64,000 nucleotides of DNA from positions 18,050-82,049 of the forward strand of contig NZ_LDPO01000022.1 in NCBI RefSeq assembly GCF_001021505.1. The letters run 5' to 3'. Source of the stretch: Mycolicibacter heraklionensis (lineage in GTDB: Bacteria; Actinomycetota; Actinomycetes; Mycobacteriales; Mycobacteriaceae). The position numbers were made by a program, and so were the translations under genes. Under the pieces are notes generated by a model, which saw only the letters and a program-made list of their open reading frames with translations, was not told the DNA's origin and made no database searches. Positions 15,517-23,166 of this stretch are shown piece after piece. Each line of letters opens with the position of its first letter. The first letter of the stretch is position 1.

Positions 15517-17157
15517 TGCTCCGTCAGGGATCCAGCTGCCGTGAAAACCGTGCGGAACGCGCCGCGGCAGCCGCACCCGGGCGACCGGTTCGGCGTCGAA
15601 CTCCGATGCGCTGAGGATCACCAGCTCGCTGCACTCGCGGACCGGGCTGTAGACGTAGGTCAGATACCAGCCGGCCGACTCGTCGGTCTGTCCCGGTGCC
15701 GGGGCGAACACCGCCTCGTCGGGTGCGCCGGCCATGCCGTTGACGCCGAACCGGTAGACCTCGGCGCTGTCGCGCGCCAGGTCGTAGCGGACCAGACCGT
15801 CTGTGCTGACGGCGACGGCGTAACGGGCCTGTGCGCCGACCAGCCGGTCGTCGACGCGGGGGAACTCGATGTCGCGGTCGTCGAGTTGCACCGCGTGTAC
15901 GACGCCGGCGTCCAAGTCGATCGTCCAGCGCCACAGCGCGGCGTCGGTCTCGAAATCGCTGCTGTCGCGCCAGATTTCCGGGTAGCGGACCACCTGCATT
16001 ACGATCGCGTCGCCGTGCGCCGTCGACACGTCGAAGGCGTTGGCGACGTGGAAGACGTAACACGGGTCGATGTCGAACCAGCGAACCGGACCGAAGGGGT
16101 CGTCGCGGCGCAGTACCCCCAGGCGCGCGCCGTAGTCGTCGTCCCACCGGTACGGCAGGTCGCGTTCGATGGGCCGGGTGAGCGCAACCTGCAGGTTGAA
16201 CACCAACGGTAGGTCCAGGAACACCACATGCTGCGCGGTGAGCGCGAAGTCGTGCATCAGGGTCAGCCCGGGGACGTCGATCGGGCGGCGGATGGTCAAG
16301 GTGCCGTCGGCGCTGGTGCGGTAGTAGTTGACGTGCGGCTCGGCGAGGCCGCCGTGGCCGAAGAAGTGCATCTCGCCGGTGGTGGGGCAGATCTTGGGGT
16401 GGGGCGCCATGGGATCGGCCAGCTTGCCGGCGAAGTCGTAGACGCCCAGCGTCTGAAGATCGTTGGTGATCTCGTAGGGCAGCGAGGCGTCCATCAGCGC
16501 AAGCGTTTTGCCGGCGTGGCGGATCACGTGGGTGTTGGCGACGCTGGCGTGCAGATTGCGACTGCCGTCGGGGTTGAGTAGCGGCAGGGGCTGTTCGAAG
16601 CTCTCGGTGCGCACCCAGCGGTTGCGGTACCAGGCGGCCCGGCCGTTCTCCAGCCGAACGCCGTGGACCATGCCGTCGCCGGTGCACCAGTGCCCGCCCG
16701 CTTCACGTGGGTTGGGGCCGTTACGCAGATACCAGCCGTTCAGTTCGGGCGGGATACTGCCCTCGACCGGCAGATCGAAAGCCGTGAGCTCGTCGGGGAC
16801 CGGGGCGTAGTTGCCGGACCGAAAGATCGGGAAGACCGTCTCCGGCGGCTGGATCACCGCCACCGATGCACCGGACTGTTGATGTTCCGCAGCACCGTTC
16901 ACCTGACGGGAGACCCCGGCCCGCGCGGCTGCGAGACCCGCGCTGAGCTCGCCGTCGGCCGTCACGTAGTTGGATTCGGCGAAGTCGTCTTCATCCAACA
17001 GCGACAGCACCGCCGGCATCTCGGACAGCTCGCTGACGGCGTCCTGGCAGAACGGGCACTCGTCCAGGTGTGTCTCGAACTCGTCATGGTCGGAATCCGA
17101 GAGTGACCCCAGCACGTAGGCGGCGTCCCACATGCCGTACTCGTGGTCGAACGTCAT
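15514..17157 (-). CDS. Fusion of an anti-sigma ZAS domain with a carotenoid-cleavage oxygenase
   Basis: A 547-aa single frame with two unrelated parts. Residues 1-55 resemble the N-terminus of RslA (MWDAAYVLGSLS, then His30-x3-Cys34-x2-Cys37). Residues 56-105 are a soluble linker; the membrane helix of RslA is missing. Residues 106-547 form a full RPE65/carotenoid-oxygenase propeller: ELNGWYLRNGPNP and all four iron-ligand His positions, His253 (APHPK), His302 (MHDFALT), His370 (FHVANAF) and His539 (GFHGSW). The enzyme part should cleave carotenoid or stilbene double bonds oxidatively. The ATG overlaps the stop of the sigma-4-only gene (ATGA at 17154-17157), copying the sigL-rslA layout. I know of no described protein of this kind. 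Confidence 0.88.
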   Translation of the reverse strand: MTFDHEYGMWDAAYVLGSLSDSDHDEFETHLDECPFCQDAVSELSEMPAVLSLLDEDDFAESNYVTADGELSAGLAAARAGVSRQVNGAAEHQQSGASVAVIQPPETVFPIFRSGNYAPVPDELTAFDLPVEGSIPPELNGWYLRNGPNPREAGGHWCTGDGMVHGVRLENGRAAWYRNRWVRTESFEQPLPLLNPDGSRNLHASVANTHVIRHAGKTLALMDASLPYEITNDLQTLGVYDFAGKLADPMAPHPKICPTTGEMHFFGHGGLAEPHVNYYRTSADGTLTIRRPIDVPGLTLMHDFALTAQHVVFLDLPLVFNLQVALTRPIERDLPYRWDDDYGARLGVLRRDDPFGPVRWFDIDPCYVFHVANAFDVSTAHGDAIVMQVVRYPEIWRDSSDFETDAALWRWTIDLDAGVVHAVQLDDRDIEFPRVDDRLVGAQARYAVAVSTDGLVRYDLARDSAEVYRFGVNGMAGAPDEAVFAPAPGQTDESAGWYLTYVYSPVRECSELVILSASEFDAEPVARVRLPRRVPHGFHGSWIPDGA

Positions 17158-17426
17158 TGCACCGTTCCCATATCTCGCAGTGTCTGTTGCAGTGTCCGTA
17201 GCGCGTAGTGCAGTTGCGTCTTCACGCTGCCGTCCGCGATGTCCAGATCGACCGCGATCTGCTCGGTGCTCCAGCCGTAGTAGTAGGCACGACGCAGCAG
17301 GGCCCGGTGTTCGGAGGAGAGCTGCGCCAGCGCGGCGGCGACCATGGCTCGGTTCGGTGCGAAGTCGCGATGCGTGGTGTTCCAAGCACTGCTCAGGCGG
17401 GGCCGGGCCTGGTCGTCGGTGGTCAT
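17154..17426 (-). CDS. Truncated ECF sigma protein containing region 4 only
   Basis: A 90-aa protein. From about residue 28 it matches SigL region 4 closely (LAQLSSEHRALLRRAYYYGWST, then DIADGSVKTQLHYALRTLQQ). Region 2, needed for -10 recognition and core binding, is entirely absent, and no region-2-like sequence occurs in any frame between the promoter and the gene. In the same frame upstream, an ATG at 17519 with a good GGGAGG site opens 28 codons that end in TGA (17433-17435), just before this ATG. It cannot work as a normal sigma factor. It may act as a decoy for anti-sigma factors or be a degenerating relic; its ATGA coupling to the downstream fusion gene is intact. Confidence 0.7.
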   Translation of the reverse strand: MTTDDQARPRLSSAWNTTHRDFAPNRAMVAAALAQLSSEHRALLRRAYYYGWSTEQIAVDLDIADGSVKTQLHYALRTLQQTLRDMGTVQ

Positions 17427-17538
17427 GGCCGGTCAGGCCTGGCCCGTACGCGCAGAAGTGTCCGGCCGCGGCGTGCCCGCGGTCGAGTGTCGATCTGCCG
17501 CTGGTCTTCCTCTGCCCATGCACCAGCCTCCCGGAAGT

Positions 17539-17566
17539 GACACGGCGCAGCGTCCGGTCCGGTTCA
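17539..17566 (-). promoter_or_regulatory. Sigma-L-like promoter of the sigma-4/ZAS-oxygenase operon
   Basis: On the minus strand: TGAACC (17566-17561), a 16-nt spacer, CGTGTC (17544-17539), identical in both hexamers and spacing to the sigL promoter. The leader to the sigma-4 ATG is roughly 105 nt and contains a 28-codon frame (17519-17433) with its own ribosome site. Confidence 0.75.
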
Positions 17567-17602
17567 GTGTCGCGCGTGCGGGACGGCTGCGGTAGGGGAT
17601 CT

Positions 17603-18367
17603 TTACGCCGTGGTGACCAGCGTCAGCTGCCAGGCCTGCAGCCACGGCTTGATCAGCTGCGCGACGGAGGACTCGTGTGGTTCCGCACAGGCCGTCTCGG
17701 GGTCCTCACCGTGGGGCTCCGCGGTGAGGATGCCGACCGCTTCTGCGGTGCCGTCGGGGCGCATCCGGTAGGCCGGGCCGCCCGAATCGCCACAGGTGCC
17801 GGCCGCGGCGAACCTGACCTTGTTCTTCTCACTGGCGGCCACCGGTCCGCACACCGGCTCGCCGGTGCGGACCCCCAAGTGGCAGAGCGTGTCGCCGATC
17901 TCGACGCGGTCAGCGACGCCGCTCACGGGGTGTCCGTCGATCTCGGGCGTCAGCGGGAACTTGTCCGGGTCATCCAGGGTGATCAGGCCGATGTTGTTGC
18001 CATCTTTGCCGTCGTAGACGCTCTCGGTGAAGGCGCCGACGGTGGGGTAGAGGGCGCCGTGGTGGATGGCCACCGTGCCGGAGCCGCCGGGCTTGTTGCA
18101 GTGACCCGCCGACAACAGTCCCGGCCGGCCGTCTTTGGTGCGCACCAGGAAGCCCGCCGTGCAGCTGGTGGCCTCGGCGCTGCCGGGGGAGGAGATATTG
18201 ATGCCGACGCCGGGACCGATCGCCTCGGCCGCCGGCAGCGGGATGAGCTGTCGCACCGGCTGGGCGCGGGTGGCCCACACGATGCCCGCCAAGACGGTTA
18301 TCGCGAGGGCCGCGAAGCCCAGGCGGGTGAGCAGGGTTTTGAGTGGGAGTCGTCGGAAGGCAGCCAC
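17603..18367 (-). CDS. S1-like secreted protease homologue with Asp-to-Asn change
   Basis: A 254-aa paralogue of the protease at 1778-2563: N-terminal membrane anchor (about 14-32), then the trypsin fold. His89 (SAGHC) and Ser195 (GTCGDSGGP) are present, but the position matching the catalytic Asp of the paralogue is Asn125 (NNIGLITLDD against YDIGLITLDD). Loss of the triad Asp usually cuts activity by orders of magnitude, so it may be a weak protease, a binding protein, or use another acid such as Asp122. Cys pairs are conserved. The ATG at 18367 gives a sensible signal anchor. No sigma-L-like promoter was seen upstream. Confidence 0.78.
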   Translation of the reverse strand: MAAFRRLPLKTLLTRLGFAALAITVLAGIVWATRAQPVRQLIPLPAAEAIGPGVGINISSPGSAEATSCTAGFLVRTKDGRPGLLSAGHCNKPGGSGTVAIHHGALYPTVGAFTESVYDGKDGNNIGLITLDDPDKFPLTPEIDGHPVSGVADRVEIGDTLCHLGVRTGEPVCGPVAASEKNKVRFAAAGTCGDSGGPAYRMRPDGTAEAVGILTAEPHGEDPETACAEPHESSVAQLIKPWLQAWQLTLVTTA

Positions 18368-18510
18368 TCAGGCAACGGTACCGAGGGTGGGGCGGGTGTG
18401 CAGGTGGGGTGGTTACGCGGAGGGTGAAATTGCGCCAGGCGTGCTTTGCCGCGGTGACCTCGGTCACCGGTGTCGGACGAGGCATCTAGGCTGCTGCAAA
18501 AGCGACACCG

Positions 18511-19099
18511 GTGTCGTCGGTGCCGCCTTGCCTCAAGGAGCTCAAGGTGCCCGATGCCGATCACAGCGCACAGCCGGATCAAGTGCCCTATGGTCGACAC
18601 GCCAAACTGGAGCCGGCGGCCATGGCGCCGCTGGCTGATGCTCAGGCCCCGGTTAGCGGCCCTCGCATCGAGATCCATGCGGTCACCGACCTGAGCTACC
18701 CGATGGCGCACTGCCGTATCCCGGTGATCGACCACATCACCGTTGACGAACTACGCGGTGCAGTACTACACCTCGATGTCACGAGTGCCGACGGTTCACA
18801 CGGCGGACCAAAAGAGATTCACCTGGACCTGGCCGCCCACGCGCCGACCATTCTGCGCGACGTTGCCCTGCTACTCGACCCGGCCTCGATGCTCGCCGTC
18901 GACGAACCGCGGCCAGGCACACCTGCGCCGTGTTGGCAGACGTCCGCGGCGTCGTGCGCGCCGAAGCCGACATAGACGTGACGATACTGTCCGGTAACCA
19001 CTGGAAGGCAGCCCGCTGCAGCTGACGTTGGAGACGTTGGCCGCCCACGCGCAACCCAACGCCGTGGCCGTCACCGCCCTGAGGGGCTGGACGTTCTGA
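18511..19099 (+). pseudogene. Decayed N-terminus of a DUF4011/DUF3320-type helicase
   Basis: The first frame (from 18511) reads IEIHAVTDLSYPMAHCRIP, then GAVLHLDVTSADG and PTILRDVALLLDPASMLAVDEPRPGT. After a frameshift near 18920 it continues as VRAEADIDVTILSGNHWKAA, and after another as LQLTLETLAAHAQPNA. Taken together this matches the start of large actinobacterial DUF4011-type helicase/nuclease proteins, some of them linked to phage defence, but the rest of the gene (well over 1,000 codons) is missing. I interpret it as a frameshifted, truncated relic at the edge of the restriction-modification island. Confidence 0.5.
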
Positions 19100-19385
19100 A
19101 TGCTTCACTACGGGTCGGCTGCGTATCGGCGCACCGACTGGGCTGCGAGGTGAGGTGCCAGCCCTTGCAATCTCTACAACGGTAGCTGCGAACTTCATGG
19201 CGACCGGTCGCCCTACCGTCCTGGGCGGCGAAATTCCGCTGTGCGGCTGCGGCATGCAGTGCGGCGACCGCCGCGGTGTGGTCGGGGAAGCGGACCTTCC
19301 CAGTGATGCAAGTCCCGAGAGATGCGTTGCACCCGCGGCGACGTGAGCGCAGTAGAGGGTTGCTTCGGTGGTTGTGGCGGCTCAA
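19071..19385 (-). CDS. Small zinc-ribbon-like protein, possibly degraded
   Basis: Up to 104 aa. The core GKVRFPDHTAAVAALHAAAAQR, then EVRSYRCRDCKGWHLTSQ, matches a small family common in actinobacteria and their phages/plasmids, with a CxxC followed by the conserved GWHLTS. No ATG or GTG precedes the core at a sensible place; TTG at 19385 is the only start and lacks a ribosome site. It may therefore be a decayed copy left with the neighbouring mobile material. Function unknown. Confidence 0.42.
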   Translation of the reverse strand: MSRHNHRSNPLLRSRRRGCNASLGTCITGKVRFPDHTAAVAALHAAAAQRNFAAQDGRATGRHEVRSYRCRDCKGWHLTSQPSRCADTQPTRSEAFRTSSPSGR

Positions 19386-19457
19386 TGCCGGCTCCTTCGC
19401 TTCGGTGGGTTCGTGCCGTCAACTCTGCGTGCCAGACCCGGCTACGTCACGAGATAT

Positions 19458-19479
19458 ATCGATAAGGGGGCTTATCGAT
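19458..19479. promoter_or_regulatory. Palindrome upstream of the type I restriction-modification operon
   Basis: A perfect 9-bp inverted repeat, ATCGATAAG-GGGG-CTTATCGAT, in an AT-richer stretch about 80 bp before the first gene of the restriction operon. It could be the operator for the HTH protein encoded immediately downstream; a TTATAT element follows at 19491. Inference from position. Confidence 0.45.
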
Positions 19480-19561
19480 GCCGGTATTAGTTATATGGCC
19501 TCGTTGGCCCTACATTCGTACTCGGTACGGGTAGGTAGTCGCAGATGGTCGGGAGGACACG

Positions 19562-21559
19562 GTGGACACGTTGTCGATGCAGGACATTGCCGACCTGGCC
19601 GGTGTCGCTCGTTCCGTTGTCACCATCTGGCGTGACCGCTATGCCCAGTCACACGAACCGTTCCCCGCACCGGTCACGGATGCTGCTCTCGTCTTCGATG
19701 CTGCCGAGGTGGCCGAGTGGCTTCGCAGTACCCGCCGGGGGAACAATCCGCAGGCGGCCGACGATGCGGTGATCTACTCGTCGCTGTTGGATGCAGCAGC
19801 TGGCCGGCTCGATGACGCCGCGCTGCTCCTGCTGCTTCATGCCAAGGCCGGCGAACCGCTTAAGGATTTGCGCCTCGAATCAGCGTTCTCGGAGATCGCC
19901 GCCGGCCGCGAAGCGCTGCTGCCCCTCGACACGATGTTCGAACTGCTCGACGACGATGCCCTAGTCGACCAAGTCGATCGGCTGGCCGAAGCCGGATTTA
20001 GCGCCGCGCATGTGCTGGCCCGGTTAGTGGGTCTGTCGACGGTACAGGACCAAGCGGAGATGCTCACCAAGCAGGGGGAGCGTCTGTTGCACCGCCTCGT
20101 CACCGACCTTGCTCGCGACACCCCAGGTGCAGCGGTTCCCTGGCGGACCGGCGGTCTCATGCTGGTGAACGGTGCGTTCCCAGGCTTCTCGGAATCTGAG
20201 CTGCCGGTCCTCGGGATTCGAAACGACCTCCTCGACACCCCGTGGCAGCGGGCAACCTGGCGCAGCCTCGACGCCGCGGGGGCATCACTCCGCCCGGTGG
20301 GGCAGGGTGCCGATCTCGCTAGCTCGCTGATCGTCGGGCAGTGGGCCGCCGCAACCTCCGCTGATTCGGAGGAATTCTTCGACTGGGTTGGTGACATCGT
20401 CGTCGAACTCGCACCGGGCGGGCGGGCGATCATCGTCGGACCGGCGGCACTGCTGGTGGACCCTCTTGACGGGCTCGCGGGCCGCCACCGCTTCGAGGTG
20501 CTGGCCAGCGGTGAGCACTATGTCGCCCCGCTTCGCTACATTGCACGTCTGCCGAAGGGCATGTGCCGCACTGGTGGCCGTCGTCGCCTCGCGGTCTGGG
20601 TGCTGGCGCCGACCGATCCCAGTGTCCCGGCGTGGACCGTCTACGCCGATCATTCCGACCATGCACTCAACCCGGCCGAGATCGACGCGATGGCGGCCGA
20701 CGTGGTGGCCGCGGTTACCGGACCGGCCGCCGTCGCGAAGCATTCCTTTCTGCGCAGTGATGCCCGCAGCACGGAGGTGGTGCTACGTCGCCACCTGCTC
20801 AGCTGGCCGGTGACGATGCCGGTCCTCGAAGACAAAGGCGCTGTGCTAGCACGTATTTGGGACTTGGACATGCAATGCGGCGGGCACGTGATCGAGGGGA
20901 TCGAAATCGCAGCAGCACCTGACGAAGTATCGCGGCCACCGATGCCTTGGGGCGTCGCAACCAAAGGGCCCGGCCGGCTCGCCCGCGTCATCAAAGGCGT
21001 CCGGCTCCCCGTCAACGATTGGCACGCCGCCGGATCCGGAACCGTTGCGGTGATCGGCCCGAAGGAGATTCAAGGGCAGGCGCCGCTCGGGGGCAGACGG
21101 ATCGACCGCCTCACTCTGGAATCCACCGCGCCTCGCGCCCGGTTCACCGAGCCGGGCGATGTGGTGTTCTTGCCAACCGGCACACCCCAGGCCATCGTCG
21201 ATCGGGCGGGCGGTTCGGTCGTGCAGGCCCCGGCCCGCGTCATCCGCAGCCTGAGGCCGGGAATGAGGCGTGTCCAGCTGCTGCCCGAGATGCTCGCCGC
21301 CGACATCAACGCTCAACGAGGCACCGACACCACAACGTGGGCTATCCGCACCATCCCGGTCGATGAGTGCGGCGCACTGCGTCTGAGCCTGCGGCGATCG
21401 GCAGCACGAAGGGCGGCCCTCGAGGCCGAGCTGGCTGCGCTCGATGCGCTCGACGCCGAACTGGCGGATGGACTTTCGGTAGGCGCGCTGACAGCGCGAA
21501 TCAAACCTAGTAGAGACGACGCCGGGCGCAGCCCGGGAAAAGGAAGGGACACCGCCTGA
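19562..21559 (+). CDS. HTH protein with degenerate type I methylase/specificity regions
   Basis: A 665-aa protein opening a restriction-modification operon. The N-terminus (MQDIADLAGVARSVVTIWRDRY, residues 6-27) is a helix-turn-helix. The middle contains GRAIIVGPAALLVDP and LPKGMCRTGGRRRLAVWVLAP, which resemble the C-terminal half of HsdM, but no SAM motif or NPPF motif is visible. The C-terminal 200 residues look like a target-recognition domain (EPGDVVFLPTGTPQAIVD, GGSVVQAPARVIR) ending in a coiled coil. The GTG start has GGGAGG at 6 nt. Its stop overlaps the hsdM start (TGATG). It may be a regulator or an auxiliary DNA-recognition subunit; this is inference. Confidence 0.72.
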   Translation: MDTLSMQDIADLAGVARSVVTIWRDRYAQSHEPFPAPVTDAALVFDAAEVAEWLRSTRRGNNPQAADDAVIYSSLLDAAAGRLDDAALLLLLHAKAGEPLKDLRLESAFSEIAAGREALLPLDTMFELLDDDALVDQVDRLAEAGFSAAHVLARLVGLSTVQDQAEMLTKQGERLLHRLVTDLARDTPGAAVPWRTGGLMLVNGAFPGFSESELPVLGIRNDLLDTPWQRATWRSLDAAGASLRPVGQGADLASSLIVGQWAAATSADSEEFFDWVGDIVVELAPGGRAIIVGPAALLVDPLDGLAGRHRFEVLASGEHYVAPLRYIARLPKGMCRTGGRRRLAVWVLAPTDPSVPAWTVYADHSDHALNPAEIDAMAADVVAAVTGPAAVAKHSFLRSDARSTEVVLRRHLLSWPVTMPVLEDKGAVLARIWDLDMQCGGHVIEGIEIAAAPDEVSRPPMPWGVATKGPGRLARVIKGVRLPVNDWHAAGSGTVAVIGPKEIQGQAPLGGRRIDRLTLESTAPRARFTEPGDVVFLPTGTPQAIVDRAGGSVVQAPARVIRSLRPGMRRVQLLPEMLAADINAQRGTDTTTWAIRTIPVDECGALRLSLRRSAARRAALEAELAALDALDAELADGLSVGALTARIKPSRDDAGRSPGKGRDTA

Positions 21560-23166
21560 TGGCGAAGACAACCAAGAAGGCCGTCGATGCACCGTCGACG
21601 CCCAAGGAACTCAAAGACACACTCTGGAAGGCCGCCGACAAGCTGCGCGGTTCGATGGACGCCTCCCAGTACCGCGACGTGGTCCTCGGGCTGGTGTTCC
21701 TCAAGTACGTTTCCGATGCCTTCGACGAGCGGCGCGAGGCGATTGTTGCCGAACTCGACGGCGAGCCCGACGAGTTCGTCAGCGAGACCCTGGAGGACCG
21801 GGACGAGTACATCGGAAATGGGGTGTTCTGGGTTCCGCTCGAATCGCGTTGGGGGTACCTCGCCAAGCTGGCCAAGGGGGTACCCGCCTCAGCCACCAAC
21901 GATGCGTACTCGATCGGTAACCTGATCGACCAGGCGATGCGTGACCTCATGACGGCCAACGAGTCGCTGCGCGGTGTGCTGCCGACGATGTTCGGCCGAG
22001 ACAACGTCGATCAGCGCAGACTGGGGGAGTTGGTCGATCTGTTCAACTCCGCGCGCTTCGCCGGCGGCGGCGCTTCCAAGGCGCGCGATCTGCTCGGGGA
22101 GGTCTCCGAATATTTCCTCGACAAGTTCGCCAGGGCCGAGGGCAAACGGGGAGGTGAATTTTACACCCCGCAATCGGTGGTGCGGACGTTGGTCGAGATG
22201 CTCGAACCGCACTCCGGGCGGGTGTATGACCCGTGCTGCGGCTCCGGGGGCATGTTCGTGCAGGCCGAGAAATTCCTGGAGCGCCACCGTGAGGACCCAA
22301 CCAACATTGCCGTCTACGGCCAAGAGTTCAACGAGCGCACCTGGCGGATGGCGAAGATGAACCTCGCCATCCACGGAATGAGCACCACAGGGCTCGGCGC
22401 GGTGTGGCAGGACACATTCGCCCGCGACATCCACCCCGACGTAAAAGCCGACTATGTCCTGGCCAACCCCCCATTCAACATCAAGGATTGGGTCCGTCGC
22501 GAGGATGACCCACGCTGGCGCTACGGTGTCCCACCGGTGCGCAACGCGAACTACGCGTGGATGCAACACATCTTGAGCAAACTGGCGCCGCGCGGTGAGG
22601 CCGGCGTGGTGATGGCCAACGGTTCGATGACTTCGAACACCGGTGGCGAGGGCGAGATCCGTAGGGCGATGGTCGAAGCCGACGTGGTTTCGTGTGTCCT
22701 TGCAATGCCGCCCAACTTGTTTCGGTCAGTTGCCATTCCCGTATGTGTGTGGTTCTTCGCGAAGGACAAGTCTGCCGGGAGGGGAGGCAAGACCGACCGT
22801 ACCGGGCAGGTGCTATTCATCGACGCTCGCGACCTTGGTCACATGGTTGATCGAGTGGAGCGCGATTTCTCCGACGATGATATTCAGCACATCGCCAACA
22901 CCTTCCGCACCTGGCGGGGGCGCGAGTCTGCGATCGGCGATTACGAGGACGTGCCGGGATTCTGCAAGAGTGCAACCCTCGACGAGATCAAGAACGCTGA
23001 TTTCGCGTTGACTCCGGGACGTTACGTCGGAGCTGCTGACGGTGAAATTGATGATGAGCCCATCGATGAGAAGATTGCCCGGCTGACTAAGGAGCTGACG
23101 GCGGCGTTGGATGAGTCGAGACGACTGGATGGGGTGGTGCGAGAGCAGTTGGAAGGATTGCGATGA
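21559..23166 (+). CDS. hsdM: Type I restriction-modification methyltransferase subunit HsdM
   Basis: A 535-aa N6-adenine methyltransferase. The N-terminal helical domain reads LWKAADKLRGSMDASQYRDVVLGLVFLKYVSDAF. The SAM motif DPCCGSGGMF lies near residue 223 and catalytic NPPF near residue 303. HsdM2S methylates adenine at the host site to protect DNA. The start overlaps the previous stop by 1 bp and the stop overlaps hsdS by 4 bp (ATGA), so the operon is tightly coupled. Intact length. Confidence 0.94.
   Translation: MAKTTKKAVDAPSTPKELKDTLWKAADKLRGSMDASQYRDVVLGLVFLKYVSDAFDERREAIVAELDGEPDEFVSETLEDRDEYIGNGVFWVPLESRWGYLAKLAKGVPASATNDAYSIGNLIDQAMRDLMTANESLRGVLPTMFGRDNVDQRRLGELVDLFNSARFAGGGASKARDLLGEVSEYFLDKFARAEGKRGGEFYTPQSVVRTLVEMLEPHSGRVYDPCCGSGGMFVQAEKFLERHREDPTNIAVYGQEFNERTWRMAKMNLAIHGMSTTGLGAVWQDTFARDIHPDVKADYVLANPPFNIKDWVRREDDPRWRYGVPPVRNANYAWMQHILSKLAPRGEAGVVMANGSMTSNTGGEGEIRRAMVEADVVSCVLAMPPNLFRSVAIPVCVWFFAKDKSAGRGGKTDRTGQVLFIDARDLGHMVDRVERDFSDDDIQHIANTFRTWRGRESAIGDYEDVPGFCKSATLDEIKNADFALTPGRYVGAADGEIDDEPIDEKIARLTKELTAALDESRRLDGVVREQLEGLR

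Noticed and set aside
19562..21559. An active methyltransferase in the first gene of the restriction operon
   Set aside because: No SAM-binding (D/N)PxxGxG motif or NPPY/F motif could be found, so it is described as degenerate.
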